Below, piece by piece: positions 9,011 to 17,268 of a DNA stretch of 64,000 nt (positions are counted from its first letter, which is position 1; each line of letters starts with the position of its first letter). Both the position numbers and the translations under genes were made by a program. The notes under the pieces were generated by a model. It did no database searches, was not told the origin of the DNA, and was given only the letters and a program-made list of their open reading frames with translations. Origin of the DNA: Sphingomonas taxi (GTDB taxonomy: Bacteria; Pseudomonadota; Alphaproteobacteria; Sphingomonadales; Sphingomonadaceae); contig NZ_CP009571.1 in the NCBI RefSeq assembly GCF_000764535.1, positions 310,001 through 374,000 of the forward strand, in the 5' to 3' direction.

Positions 9011-9877
9011 TTAGGCGGAAGCCAGCCGCACTGCCGTCTCGCGATAGCCATGCAGGGCCCGACCAAGCAGGCTAGCCATGCGCTCGCGGTCGCCGGCCTC
9101 CGGGATCATCCCGTCGCTGACGTAGCGCTCGGCCATCAGCCGCATCTCATAGGCCATCCAGCGTGGCATAAACGTCGCCATATTCTGTTCGAAGCCGCTG
9201 GGATCGTCGCCGCCATAACGAACGGGGCGGCCGAGGACTTCGGACCATATCGCTGCCACGTCCTCGCCGGTCAGCGTCTCCGGACCGACCACATTGATCG
9301 TGTCGATCGGAAGCCTGCCGGTTGCGCGATCGCGCCGGATCAGCTCGATCGCGGCGACCTCGGCGATGTCGCGCGCATCGACCATGGCCACGCCCTTGCC
9401 GCCGATCGGCATCGGATAGACGCCGTGCTGAAGGATGACGTCCTTCACCATCGCCTCGTTGTCGATGAAATAGGTCGGACGCAAAATAGTGGCGCCGAAG
9501 TTCATCGCCTCGAGCATCCGCTCGGCACCCGATTTCACCGCGAAGTGGGGTACGTTGACGGCGCAGTCAGCATCGAACACCGACAGATAGACGACGCGAT
9601 CGACACCGGCCTCTCGCGCGACGTTTAGCGTGACGATCGCTTGGGTAAATTCGTCACCGGTCACCGCGTTGAGTAGGAACAGCGTCCTTACGCCGACAAA
9701 GGCCCCGCGCAGGGAGTCGATGTCGAGCAGATCGCCCTTGGCAACATCGACGCCAGCCGGAAACGCCGCCTTGGTAGGGTCACGGGTGAGGACGCGGACA
9801 GAAGCGTCGCGAGCGACGAGCTGTTCGACGACATGGCGGCCGACGCGTCCGGTGGCGCCGATTACGAGGATGGTCAT
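9011..9877 (-). CDS. NmrA-like NAD(P)-binding protein
   Basis: A 288-aa atypical SDR of the NmrA/SDR_a5 type. It starts MTILVIGATGRVGRHVVEQL with the GxxGxxG dinucleotide site. LYLSVFDAD lacks a normal YxxxK centre, which is usual in this family. LRPTYFIDN is conserved. ATG 9877 follows AAGGAGAAGCCAC. Members bind NAD(P) and act as redox sensors or quinone/isoflavone-type reductases. It is divergent to a LysR gene, with a symmetric site between them, so the LysR protein probably controls it. Confidence 0.88.
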   Translation of the reverse strand: MTILVIGATGRVGRHVVEQLVARDASVRVLTRDPTKAAFPAGVDVAKGDLLDIDSLRGAFVGVRTLFLLNAVTGDEFTQAIVTLNVAREAGVDRVVYLSVFDADCAVNVPHFAVKSGAERMLEAMNFGATILRPTYFIDNEAMVKDVILQHGVYPMPIGGKGVAMVDARDIAEVAAIELIRRDRATGRLPIDTINVVGPETLTGEDVAAIWSEVLGRPVRYGGDDPSGFEQNMATFMPRWMAYEMRLMAERYVSDGMIPEAGDRERMASLLGRALHGYRETAVRLASA

Positions 9878-9909
9878 GTGGCTTCTCCTTGGGTCTTGCT
9901 GACCGGAGC

Positions 9910-9928
9910 AAGATGCGTGATCCATCTT
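9910..9928. promoter_or_regulatory. Candidate LysR operator
   Basis: AAGATG-CGTGATC-CATCTT is a perfect 6-bp inverted repeat with a 7-base spacer between the divergent NmrA-like and LysR genes. LysR regulators usually bind dyads in such divergent promoters. Function is inference. Confidence 0.45.
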
Positions 9929-9978
9929 CAGGCAAATAGACGCGCGATCTGGACACGCCGTCTCATGGGTGAAACGAT

Positions 9979-10872
9979 ATGGACCTGCTCGCGCTTGCCG
10001 ATTTTACGCTCGTCGCCCGCCATGGTGGCTTCGGCAAGGCCGCGCGCGCCGCGCGCAGGCCTAAGGCGACGCTGTCGCGCCGCGTGTCGGAGCTGGAGGC
10101 CGCGCTCGACCTGCGCCTGTTTGAGCGCGGCAAGCGCGACCTCAAGCTGACCGAGGAGGGGCGGGCGCTGGCCGAAAGGGCAGGCGCTCTGCTCGCCGAG
10201 CTTGAGGAGACGACGGTCGAGATCGCATCGGGCAGCACAGCGGTCTGTGGACGCCTAAGGATCAGCGCACCGCTTCTCTTCTCCCAGACCGCGATGGGGC
10301 GGCTGGCGGCCGGGTTCGCGCAGCGCCATCCCGATGTTCGGCTGGAGGTCACGACCGACGATCGCGCGGTCGACATGATCGAGGAGGGCTATGATCTCGT
10401 CATCCGGGTGAACCCGGCAGCGGAAGATGCGCTGGTGGGCCGGCCCTTCCTCCACGACCGACTGGTCGTCGTTGCTGCACCTGACCTATCGCCGCTGACA
10501 GGCGGCATCTTTCCTGCCGTAGTGCGCGACCGCGACTTCGAGAGCAGCTGGATGATCGCCACCGCGGATGGGCAACGCACAATGGCGATCGATCCGTTGC
10601 TCCGATTGTCCTCGCTGGTGATGATCCGGGATGCAGTGCGTCTTGGTGCTGGCGTGGCACGCTTGCCCCTCTCGCTGGTCAGCCGGGACATCGCAGGAGG
10701 GCGTCTGATTGCGTGGGGTGATGTCCCGGCCTCGCGCGTCGCGCTATGGGCACTCTACCCCTCGCGACGCCTGCTCAACGCCAGGGTGTCGGCATTCTTG
10801 GAGTTCCTGCGGCAATCCTTTCCGAATGGGACGGCCGAGGAACTCGCCGCCTATCTGGATGATCGCTGCTGA
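9979..10872 (+). CDS. LysR-family transcriptional regulator
   Basis: A 297-aa regulator. The winged HTH is at residues 1-60 (LVARHGGFGKAARAARRPKATLSRRVSELE). For the record its recognition helix is PKATLSRRVSELE. The effector-binding domain runs from about residue 88. It resembles the CrgA-like subgroup. It probably represses or activates the divergent NmrA-like gene through the dyad at 9910-9928 and controls its own expression. Confidence 0.92.
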   Translation: MDLLALADFTLVARHGGFGKAARAARRPKATLSRRVSELEAALDLRLFERGKRDLKLTEEGRALAERAGALLAELEETTVEIASGSTAVCGRLRISAPLLFSQTAMGRLAAGFAQRHPDVRLEVTTDDRAVDMIEEGYDLVIRVNPAAEDALVGRPFLHDRLVVVAAPDLSPLTGGIFPAVVRDRDFESSWMIATADGQRTMAIDPLLRLSSLVMIRDAVRLGAGVARLPLSLVSRDIAGGRLIAWGDVPASRVALWALYPSRRLLNARVSAFLEFLRQSFPNGTAEELAAYLDDRC

Positions 10873-10905
10873 CCTTCAGCAGCTAGCCTGTCACGAGGCG
10901 TGACT

Positions 10906-10966
10906 TGAACGAACGCGACGGCTTTCGGGCAGCGCCTGCCTGGCTACGAATGGCAGGATGTGGGTT
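10906..10966 (+). repeat. Dispersed intergenic repeat, copy 4
   Basis: First half TGAACGAACGCGACGGCTTT, second half with CGAATGGCAGGATGTGGGT. A diverged copy of the dispersed family, between convergent genes. Confidence 0.45.
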
Positions 10967-10979
10967 TCATCGCCCAACA

Positions 10980-11885
10980 TCATCTACCCGTTGCCGATCG
11001 AACTCCGGCTTGATGGGCGCCAATACCGGCAAGAACTCCAGCGGCTGACGCAAGGGTAGCATTGTGCATGGGAGCAGCAGAGTCACCGGCGGCCCATATG
11101 CCGGGCACCGAGGTCGCACCCCATGGGTCGACCCTGACGTAGGGTCCGGTCGGACCCTCTTCGTGTTCACAGCCTAAAAGCTTAGCTATCGGCGTTGCCG
11201 GTTTTGTCCGGGGGGCAGTGAACAACGCCGCTACCTTTACGATCCGCCCGTCAGCCAGACGGACACCGTCCAGCGCCGGTGCGTCACCTAGCAACTCGAC
11301 GACCGGTGTCCGCTCTACCGTTACGCCGCGCACCTCGAAAGCGAGCATGTCGGCGGGGTCAGGATCGTACTCGCCTTGTGTGAAGTACGTCGTCGGCCCC
11401 CAGTCAGGAATAAGCAGCGCCTGATGCGGTGACATCGGATGCGCTGCGAGTACCCCGAGAGGCTCGTTGCGAACCTCATAGCCATGGCAATAAGGACAGT
11501 GAAGCACGGTCGAACCCCAGCGCTCTTGGATCCCCGGAAGGGCCGGTAGTTCGTCCGCCACCCCGGTAGCCAGAACAAGCCGCCGGGCAAGACGCTCTCC
11601 GCCCGATGCAAGCCTAAGGCTGTAGCCACCAGTGACGGATCGGGCATCCACGACCTGGCCAGACTGGATTTCGGCAGTCGAGTAGCGACAAAGCTGATGG
11701 CGAGCGTCGCGCATGATTGCTGCAGGCGCGCGTCCGTCCTGCCCTAAAAAGCCGTGCGCTTCGTCCGTAAAACGATTTCGCGGCAGCCCGGCGTCAATCA
11801 CCAGCACGTTCTGCCTTGCACGTGCCAGCTGTAGGGCAGCCGACAGGCCCGCGAAGCTGCCACCAATTATGATCACATCGTACAC
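10980..11885 (-). CDS. Thioredoxin-reductase-like FAD oxidoreductase
   Basis: A 301-aa flavoprotein. It starts at GTG 11885, with AAAGG 8 bases upstream. FAD motif VIIIGGSFAGLSAALQLAR is at residues 4-22, a redox-active CPYC-type motif (HCPYCHGYE) near residue 130, and the second FAD motif GIWAAGDSA near 265. The fold and CxxC position match thioredoxin reductase, but the NADPH-site GGGxSA pattern is replaced by LGVLAAHPMS. This makes it a TrxR-like protein (compare HcbA/gliotoxin-type or ferredoxin-dependent flavin thioredoxin reductases) rather than TrxB. It is divergent from an Rrf2 regulator, which fits a redox- or nitrosative-stress function. Confidence 0.85.
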   Translation of the reverse strand: MYDVIIIGGSFAGLSAALQLARARQNVLVIDAGLPRNRFTDEAHGFLGQDGRAPAAIMRDARHQLCRYSTAEIQSGQVVDARSVTGGYSLRLASGGERLARRLVLATGVADELPALPGIQERWGSTVLHCPYCHGYEVRNEPLGVLAAHPMSPHQALLIPDWGPTTYFTQGEYDPDPADMLAFEVRGVTVERTPVVELLGDAPALDGVRLADGRIVKVAALFTAPRTKPATPIAKLLGCEHEEGPTGPYVRVDPWGATSVPGIWAAGDSAAPMHNATLASAAGVLAGIGAHQAGVRSATGR

Positions 11886-11994
11886 GCCATTACCTTTCAC
11901 GACACTACTCGTGTTACATGAATTGGCAGCGAGAATTTTGCAACAGTGAAAGTGGCGTGATAGGCTACAAAGGATGGTATGGAGGTCGATATCC

Positions 11995-12438
11995 TTGGAC
12001 GCGCGCTTATCTAGAATGCTGCACCTGCTGATCCACATGGCACGAGCCGAGGGACCGCTGACGTCAGAAGCAGCTGCGGTCATGCTGAATACCAATCCGG
12101 TGGTAGTCCGCAGGACAATGGCTGGCTTGCGTGAGGCCGGGTATGTCAGCTCAGTCAAAGGCCACGGAGGGGGGTGGTCTCTAACGCACAGGCTCGAGAG
12201 CATCACGATGCTGGATGTTCACCGGGCGCTTGGAGAAAATCGGATTTTCGCGCTCGGCCCGGCCAATCCCACGCCTGATTGCCTTGTAGAACAAGCGGTC
12301 AACGGATCGCTGGAGGACGCGCTGCAGCAAGCGGAGGCTGTGCTGCTGCGGCAATTAAGCGAAGTAACGCTAGCTGACATTGCGATGGATTTCGATCGTC
12401 GGATGGCGGGATTATGCCCCGAGGGCGTCGCGGAATAA
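11995..12438 (+). CDS. Rrf2-family transcriptional regulator
   Basis: A 147-aa regulator with an Rrf2 winged HTH: RLSRMLHLLIHMA at the start, NPVVVRRTMAGLREAGYV as recognition region, and the wing GHGGGWSL. TTG 11995 is preferred because GGAGG lies 9 bases upstream; an ATG at 11974 in the same frame has no such site. Only one cysteine (PDCLV) is present instead of the three Fe-S ligands of IscR/NsrR, so it may sense thiol oxidation, as in the YwnA/CymR-like group. It is divergent to the TrxR-like gene and probably regulates it. Confidence 0.85.
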   Translation: MDARLSRMLHLLIHMARAEGPLTSEAAAVMLNTNPVVVRRTMAGLREAGYVSSVKGHGGGWSLTHRLESITMLDVHRALGENRIFALGPANPTPDCLVEQAVNGSLEDALQQAEAVLLRQLSEVTLADIAMDFDRRMAGLCPEGVAE

Positions 12439-12501
12439 CGACGTTCTCATCCGCAAGGCCCTGAACCAATGTCCGGTGTTGGGATGCTGAGAGGGACGGC
12501 T

Positions 12502-12520
12502 AAATGACCGCATGTGGGTC
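12502..12520 (+). repeat. Dispersed intergenic repeat, second half only
   Basis: AAATGACCGCATGTGGGTC matches the second half of the dispersed family. It sits in the 250-bp gap between the Rrf2 and DnaJ-like genes. Confidence 0.4.
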
Positions 12521-12687
12521 AACGCTGGGGCGGATGGTGTCGTCGAAAGCAGGAAGTTGCGGATTGGAATGGCAGTCATCTGACTGTAAGTGCGTAAAGC
12601 CGCCCTCCGGTTCTCCGAGATGGCCGGTTATGATCATGCGCTAGGCGGACTTTTCTTTTTCCTGTTTTGGCCGCAAGTAACGGCTAG

Positions 12688-13224
12688 ATGGCTCTATCAC
12701 CCGACTATTACTCTGTTTTAGGGGTGCCCTCGACGGCAAGTCGCGACACTATCCATGCCGCGTGGAAAGCGCTGCTCCGTCAATATCACCCCGATGCCCA
12801 TCATGGTGTGGATGTTTCTGCTCGTGCGAAAGAGATCAACGAGGCGTATTCCGTTTTGGGAAAGAAGGAAGCACGCGCCGCTTATGATCGGTCGCAGATC
12901 AGGCCGTTTGCCCACCGAGCGACGGCGGACCGCCCGTTTCACCCCAGGAAAGCCGGCAGACGCCCGATGCGACCTAGCCCGTCAATGCAGCCCAGCGGTA
13001 GCTTCTCGCAGCCGCTAGAGACCAACGAATGGCTGATGGGCCTTTTCCTGCTGATCCTTACCGCCGCACCGATCGCTACAATCCTGGTTCTATGGAACGA
13101 GGAATCCGGATTGGCACCTACGGTTCGACGTAGCGTCACCGCTCATCCCGTGCCTGAGCCTCCTACAAAAGCCGTCCGCAACTCATCGGGCACAAAACTC
13201 GGACTTGGACAGCCTGCTTCCTAA
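12688..13224 (+). CDS. J-domain protein with a C-terminal membrane segment
   Basis: A 178-aa protein. The J domain is at residues 5-70, with YYSVLGVPSTAS and the HPD motif at 34-36. A Pro/Arg-rich linker (about 70-110) follows, then one hydrophobic segment (about 112-134, MGLFLLILTAAPIATILVLW) and a short tail. It lacks the Gly/Phe and zinc regions of full DnaJ. It is probably a membrane-tethered co-chaperone that stimulates DnaK ATPase locally. It is a lone gene; clients are unknown. Confidence 0.85.
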   Translation: MALSPDYYSVLGVPSTASRDTIHAAWKALLRQYHPDAHHGVDVSARAKEINEAYSVLGKKEARAAYDRSQIRPFAHRATADRPFHPRKAGRRPMRPSPSMQPSGSFSQPLETNEWLMGLFLLILTAAPIATILVLWNEESGLAPTVRRSVTAHPVPEPPTKAVRNSSGTKLGLGQPAS

Positions 13225-13290
13225 ACTATCGCCAGACCGCGACATTCGAGTTTGCAGGGTTAGGCACCAAAAGCGGTCGTGACGCGGAGA

Positions 13291-13348
13291 TGAACGAGCG
13301 ACCGAAGTTGGGAAGCTCGGAAGGGGGCGAGGACGTCTGAATATGGGT
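13291..13348 (+). repeat. Dispersed intergenic repeat, copy 6
   Basis: First half TGAACGAGCGACCGAAGTTG plus GGAAGC, second half CTGAATATGGGT. It lies directly next to the broken HNH gene. Confidence 0.55.
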
Positions 13349-13357
13349 AATGCCGCT

Positions 13358-13804
13358 TTATCGAAAGCCTAGGCTCCTACGGGTGATGCGGGGATCTTCG
13401 TAAAGGTCGCGGCAGGCACGTGGCCGGAACCTGTTCCACCATCGCTGCCATCGATGTTCCGCGGCATCGTGGAGCAGGTGGCAGCGCTGGCACAGCGCTT
13501 TAAGATTGCCGGGCGCGCTGTTGCTGGGGTCATAATCAAGGTGTGCGCAAGCCAGCACGACCTTCGTGACCCGGACGGTAGTTAGCGCGACGTAACCCTT
13601 AAGCGTCACTGGCCTGCCACGACCGGTGCGCCATTGGCCTCCCTCGACGTCCCACCAGCGCCCATCGCCGAGATGCGCCACCTTCCGCAAGTGCGGCCGC
13701 CCGCAATGCTCACAGCGGGCGCCTGCACGCCGGAAGCGGATGTTGGCCGAAAGCTGGTCCCAGTCGATCGGGTAGAGCTAGCGGTTTTCTGGGCGGATCG
13801 GCAT
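13358..13804 (-). pseudogene. HNH endonuclease-like gene with early stop (copy 1)
   Basis: Read from ATG 13804 the frame gives MPIRPENR, then TAG, and continues as LYPIDW and 130 more residues. It has CEHCGRPH, an HL-GDGRWWD segment, CAHLDYDPSNSAPGNLKALC and CQRCHLLHDA. The two CxxC pairs and the CAHLDxD...NLKALCQRCH core are typical of HNH endonucleases. The second copy at 27114-27555 has Gly where this one has the stop, so the TAG is a mutation. A shorter protein from ATG 13690 (110 aa) would keep the HNH core but lose the first CxxC pair, so residual activity is possible. A shared 18-base element lies upstream. Confidence 0.7.
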
Positions 13805-13830
13805 GACCTTTCTATGATTCAGCAGGGTCT

Positions 13831-13848
13831 AGAACAAAAGGGAAATCT
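13831..13848 (-). repeat. Element shared upstream of both HNH copies
   Basis: AGAACAAAAGGGAAATCT is identical at 13831-13848 and 27582-27599, about 27 bases upstream of the ancestral start in both copies. Being conserved while the coding parts decay suggests a common promoter or operator, or a recent duplication boundary. Confidence 0.5.
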
Positions 13849-14056
13849 AGCCTGGTAGGCGCGGCCCGAAGGCAGCGGCGAACCCGGATGAACGAATGAC
13901 CACTTCCGGACCGCGGCGAAGCGCACCCGAACGGCGTCTTGTGGGCGAAAGCGGAAGGGCCGCTTCGGGCCTGCGAAAGACGTTAGCGGATCTTGGCGTA
14001 GGCCGCTCCAGCGGCTTACTGCAGGACATGTCAAAACGTTTCGCTTCGGACTCTAT

Positions 14057-14326
14057 ATGCTCGCCGGGTTGGGCGGCATCGCTGGTGCGGCTTACGGCTT
14101 GAGCAAAGGTGTTACCCTCCTGCTAATTGCTCTCGTTGTAATCCCGATCGAGATATTCGTGCGACGTTATTTAAGATGGGCATACGACCGTTGTCGGACA
14201 ACAGCGGAGCGGGCGCTTTTGCGGATGGCTTTTCAACCTACGAATGTCGCGGCGTGGCGAATTGTGGCCCGATCCGATAATGATAGCACATTATTGATTA
14301 GCGCTTGTCTCCTTTGGCAAACTTAA
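14057..14326 (+). CDS. Possible small membrane protein
   Basis: An 89-aa frame starting MLAGLGGIAGAAYGLSKG, followed by a hydrophobic run (TLLLIALVVIPIEIFV) and a basic stretch. This resembles one or two membrane helices with a positive tail. No ribosome site is seen at ATG 14057 and no family is recognised. The tail after residue 65 looks less protein-like. It may be the remnant of a longer gene. The rest of 13850-14360 shows no gene. Confidence 0.25.
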   Translation: MLAGLGGIAGAAYGLSKGVTLLLIALVVIPIEIFVRRYLRWAYDRCRTTAERALLRMAFQPTNVAAWRIVARSDNDSTLLISACLLWQT

Positions 14327-14360
14327 TATCCAAATCTCATCACCGCCAAGGGAGCACAAC

Positions 14361-14849
14361 ATGGCTGACCAAGATGATTTCGACACGGGGCTGAGCACCG
14401 TCGAACTTGCAACGGAACTGACCGTCGCGTGGTTGAGCAATTCAAACAATCGGGTCAACGCTGATGACGCACCTTCGTTCTTGCAGCGTATGCACGATAC
14501 CGTCCTAGGCCTGTCCTCTAACAAAGCCGCAGGCCCGACGCAAGAATACACCCCAGCAATGTCGGTGCGAAAGTCACTGGCTTCACGTAATCACATTATT
14601 TCGATGATCGATGGTAAGCCTTACAAGACGCTGCGTCGCCATCTTGCCACCAACGGCATGACACCAGACGAATACCGGACACGCTACGGCCTTAAGGCTG
14701 ACTAACCTATGGTCGCGCCGGCCTACAGTGAGAGCCGCAGCGCCATGGCAAAGACGATCGGGCTGGGACGTAAGCCTGGCCAGACGATTGCAGCGAAGGG
14801 CGATGCCAAGCCTACACGCAAGGGCAAGGCAGCAGAGACGAACGACTGA
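14361..14849 (+). pseudogene. MucR/Ros-family regulator, nonsense-truncated and without zinc ligands
   Basis: The open frame gives 114 aa (14361-14705): acidic N-terminus, then TPAMSVRKSL, DGKPYKTLRRHL and MTPDEYRTRYGLKAD, the MucR/Ros DNA-binding core. TAA then stands where homologues read Tyr (KADYPMVAP). The same frame continues PMVAPAYSESRS...IGLGRKPGQT to TGA at 14849, as in intact MucR proteins. Related proteins have Cys in I-(V/T)-C-L and a His in the HL-x-(S/T)-H position; here these are Ser and Asn. The zinc finger is therefore probably lost. An intact MucR elsewhere in the genome is likely. Confidence 0.75.
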
Positions 14850-14865
14850 ATCTTCTCGGCTGGCG

Positions 14866-15165
14866 TCATACGCCATCAGCGGGACCGCCGCGCGCGCGCC
14901 TGCGATCGATCCCGACCCGCCGGAAGATCGGGCCGCTGCGGATCTCGCTCGCCTCGAGCCACGCGCCGAACCGGTGCATGGTGTCGGGCGACAGCCACGC
15001 CCAGGCGCCTTGCCCCTCCTGATCGGTCTTCGACGAGGCGATGAAGAGCAGCGCCGAGCCGTCGTCATGCGGATCGATCCGCTCCTCCTCGACCACGACC
15101 AACTCGCTGACCCGCAAGCCCGCATCATAGCCGAGCGACAGCAGCGCGGCATCGCGCAGCCCCTA
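14866..15165 (-). pseudogene. Tyrosine recombinase fragment
   Basis: The minus frame reads LRDAALLSLGYDAGLRVSEL and continues FIASSKTDQEGQGAWAWLSP...GPIFRRV. This is the start of an integrase catalytic domain and contains the first catalytic Arg (GLRVSEL). It begins abruptly at a stop near 15165 and ends at 14866, before any HxxR or Tyr motif. The core-binding domain and C-terminal catalytic half are missing. It is convergent with, and 17 bases from, the MucR pseudogene; both are signs of old mobile-element activity. Confidence 0.7.
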
Positions 15166-15468
15166 TAGATGTATCAGCTTGCAATGATGATCGCCCGGAA
15201 CTGCAATAAAGGGTGGTTTCCGGCTCGCATTGGGTAAGACGGATGGGTGCGGCAGGCGCACATTCGTTGAGACACAGCGTACAATCAGTGCGACGGACGC
15301 ACAATATTGATCCATCCGCACGCGATACCTAAAAATCGTGAGGAAACACCCAACCGCGCGCTGATTTCCGGCTTGACTTTTCTGGAGTCAACACGGCGTC
15401 CGCCGAGGTGGTTCGCGGATCACAAGACAACCGGCGTTTTCCTTGCGGCGACCGTTGGCATGGCCTAT
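15166..15468. other. Intergenic stretch before mazE, no gene seen
   Basis: About 300 bases between the integrase fragment and the MazEF promoter. Frames are short and without recognisable features. Composition is more AT-rich than the neighbours, as expected for remnant mobile DNA. Confidence 0.5.
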
Positions 15469-15480
15469 GTTACATGTAAC
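15469..15480. promoter_or_regulatory. Perfect 12-bp palindrome upstream of mazE
   Basis: GTTACATGTAAC is a perfect palindrome 22 bases before the GTG start of the antitoxin gene. Toxin-antitoxin operons are usually autorepressed through such sites. Binding by MazE/MazF is inference. Confidence 0.5.
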
Positions 15481-15502
15481 GGATTGGATTGGAGTAACCC
15501 CG

Positions 15503-15727
15503 GTGCCGGCACCAGTGACACAACGAGTCCAGAAGCGTCGCGACGCCCTGCGCGCGGCCGGTCTGCGCCCCATCCAGATATGGGTTCCCGATACCCGACG
15601 ACCGGGGTTCGCGGAGGAATGCCGGCGACAGGCGCTCGTGGTCGCGGCGGCCGACGTGGCGGACCATGATCTGGACGCCTTCATGGATGCAGCCCTGATC
15701 GATCTCGACCCCGAGGGCGAGGCGTGA
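15503..15727 (+). CDS. MazE-type antitoxin
   Basis: A 74-aa protein. The start is GTG 15503, with GGAG 8 bases upstream. VQKRRDALRAAGLRPIQIWV and VPDTRRPGFAEECRRQ are the hallmark of DUF3018-type antitoxins of MazF toxins. The acidic tail (DHDLDAFMDAALIDLDPEGEA) would cover the toxin. Its TGA overlaps the toxin GTG by 4 bases. An upstream ATG in frame (15443) would run through the palindromic operator and is unlikely. Confidence 0.85.
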   Translation: MPAPVTQRVQKRRDALRAAGLRPIQIWVPDTRRPGFAEECRRQALVVAAADVADHDLDAFMDAALIDLDPEGEA

Positions 15728-16047
15728 ACCGGGGGGACCTGGTGACGATCGCGCTGCCCGGTGATTTCGGCAAGCCGCGACCAGCCCTCATCATCCAGTC
15801 GGACCAGTTCGAACAGACCGGCACCGTCACGGTGCTGCTGGTGTCGGGTACGCTGGTGGACGCGCCCCTCATCCGCACGACGATCGACCCGACACCGGCC
15901 AACGGCTTGCGCAAGCGGTCGCAGGTCATGGTGGACAAGGCCATGTCGGTGAAGCGCGACAAGATCGGGGCGACGATCGGCCACCTCGATGCCGAAACCA
16001 TGCTGGCGGTCACGCGAGCGCTTGCCGTCTTCTTCGCCATCGCCTGA
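15724..16047 (+). CDS. MazF/PemK-family toxin
   Basis: A 107-aa endoribonuclease-type toxin. NRGDLVTIALPGDFGKPRPALIIQ carries the family start (RGD-x-V and KPRPALI). LRKRSQVMVDKAMSVKRDKIG is the conserved second half with the S-Q-V-M-V-D segment. Members cut mRNA or tRNA at short sequences. The pair with the upstream antitoxin is translationally coupled and looks intact, unlike the pseudogenes around it, consistent with selfish maintenance. Confidence 0.9.
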   Translation: MNRGDLVTIALPGDFGKPRPALIIQSDQFEQTGTVTVLLVSGTLVDAPLIRTTIDPTPANGLRKRSQVMVDKAMSVKRDKIGATIGHLDAETMLAVTRALAVFFAIA

Positions 16048-16054
16048 TCCGACG

Positions 16055-16375
16055 ATGGCAAAAAATGCGGCTGCCCCGCAGAATGGCCTCTTTCCTTCTG
16101 AGGACAGGATGGGCTTCGCGGTTCCGGTTTCACCCGCCCATTCGCTGCTGCTCCTGAACAGCTACATGCGGACGGACCTGCTGCTCGGTATCCACCGGCA
16201 CGTTCATCGAATGAGGGACCAGAACGTGGCGGGATCGCCGATCCACCATCTGGCGGACAGCTTCGCCCATGTCGTTAACGCCTATGACGGTATCAACCTG
16301 TTCGAGTGCGTTGCCCACAACACCCTGCACCAATCCCTATGTCGAGTTCTGCCCCGAACCAGAATATGCTCATGA
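16055..16375 (+). CDS. Hypothetical protein after MazEF
   Basis: A possible 106-aa protein starting ATG 16055, 8 bases after mazF. It contains the readable stretch VSPAHSLLLLNSYMRTDLLL and IHHLADSFAHVVNAYDGINL, which looks helical and protein-like. The last 20 residues look out of frame, so it may be truncated. No family is recognised. Confidence 0.3.
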   Translation: MAKNAAAPQNGLFPSEDRMGFAVPVSPAHSLLLLNSYMRTDLLLGIHRHVHRMRDQNVAGSPIHHLADSFAHVVNAYDGINLFECVAHNTLHQSLCRVLPRTRICS

Positions 16376-16529
16376 CATCAAACTCATGAAGCATCGTCTC
16401 CGTTGTCTGCGACGGACAATCAGGAATTTGGCGCGCTTCGACTGAGACGTGGCCAAACGGCCAAACCTGTCGTTTCCGGTATCGCGCGCGGACGGACTAT
16501 TATTTGGCGTCCGTCGCATCGATCGTGCG

Positions 16530-17080
16530 CCTGCCGCACCCAAGGCGATCTTGAGCGGGTGGTGGCCGAGGCCAAGCGTCTGCATGGTCGCATTGACGCG
16601 CTGATGCTGAACGCCGGATTGTCGGAACCGGCAACGATAGTCGAAGAGACCGGCGAGCATTTTGACCGGCACTTTGCCGTCAACGTGCGCGGCGCACTGT
16701 TTGGAATTCAGGCGGCGCTGCCCGTGATGAGTGACGGAGCATCGGTGGTGTTAATCGGCTCGATTGCCGACGTAATGGGCGTGACGCCGTTCAGTACCTA
16801 TGGAGCGACCAAGGCGGCACTGCGATCCTATGCGCGAAGCTAGGCGGCCGAGTTCGTGCCGCGTGGCATCCGCGTTAACGTTGTCGCGCCGGGCCCGACA
16901 GATACGGACATGATGGCTGCGGTATCCGAGGAAATGCGGCAGATGCTCATCAAGCCTATTCCGCTTGGGCGCATGGCACGCGCCGACGAGGTTGCCGCCG
17001 CTGCCGTCTTCCTCCTCAGCGGCGATGCCAGCTTTACCGGCGCCGAACTCTGCGTGGATGGAGGCATGCGACAGGTGTAG
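16530..17080 (+). pseudogene. SDR pseudogene
   Basis: The frame reads GDLERVVAEAKRLHGRIDAL, then MLNAGLSE, GSIADVMG and STYGATKAALRSYARS, then TAG (16841-16843) in place of Trp, and continues AAEFVPRGIRVNVVAPGPTD to VDGGMRQV. All C-terminal SDR motifs, including Tyr and Lys of the active site, are there. The N-terminal Rossmann motif TGxxxGxG is missing because homology starts near 16530. It is therefore broken twice: a 5' deletion and a nonsense codon. Confidence 0.8.
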
Positions 17081-17205
17081 CCAGATAAACGAGCGGCGCC
17101 TGATGCGTGGGTCGGCTAGACCGCGCGATCAGCATCGCCCGACTGCAGTGGCAGCGAAATCGGCCGATCCCCCCGAAAACGCTGAAGGAAGTACGTCTCG
17201 CGCGG

Positions 17206-17263
17206 CTGAAAGAATGATCAAAGTTGGGCGGCGAAGAACAAGCTGTGAATGTCTGAATGTGGG
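17206..17263 (+). repeat. Dispersed intergenic repeat, copy 8
   Basis: Diverged first half ending CAAAGTTGGGCGGCGAAG, second half GAATGTCTGAATGTGGGC. It sits between the SDR pseudogene and the recombinase gene. Confidence 0.45.
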
Positions 17264-17268
17264 CTAGG

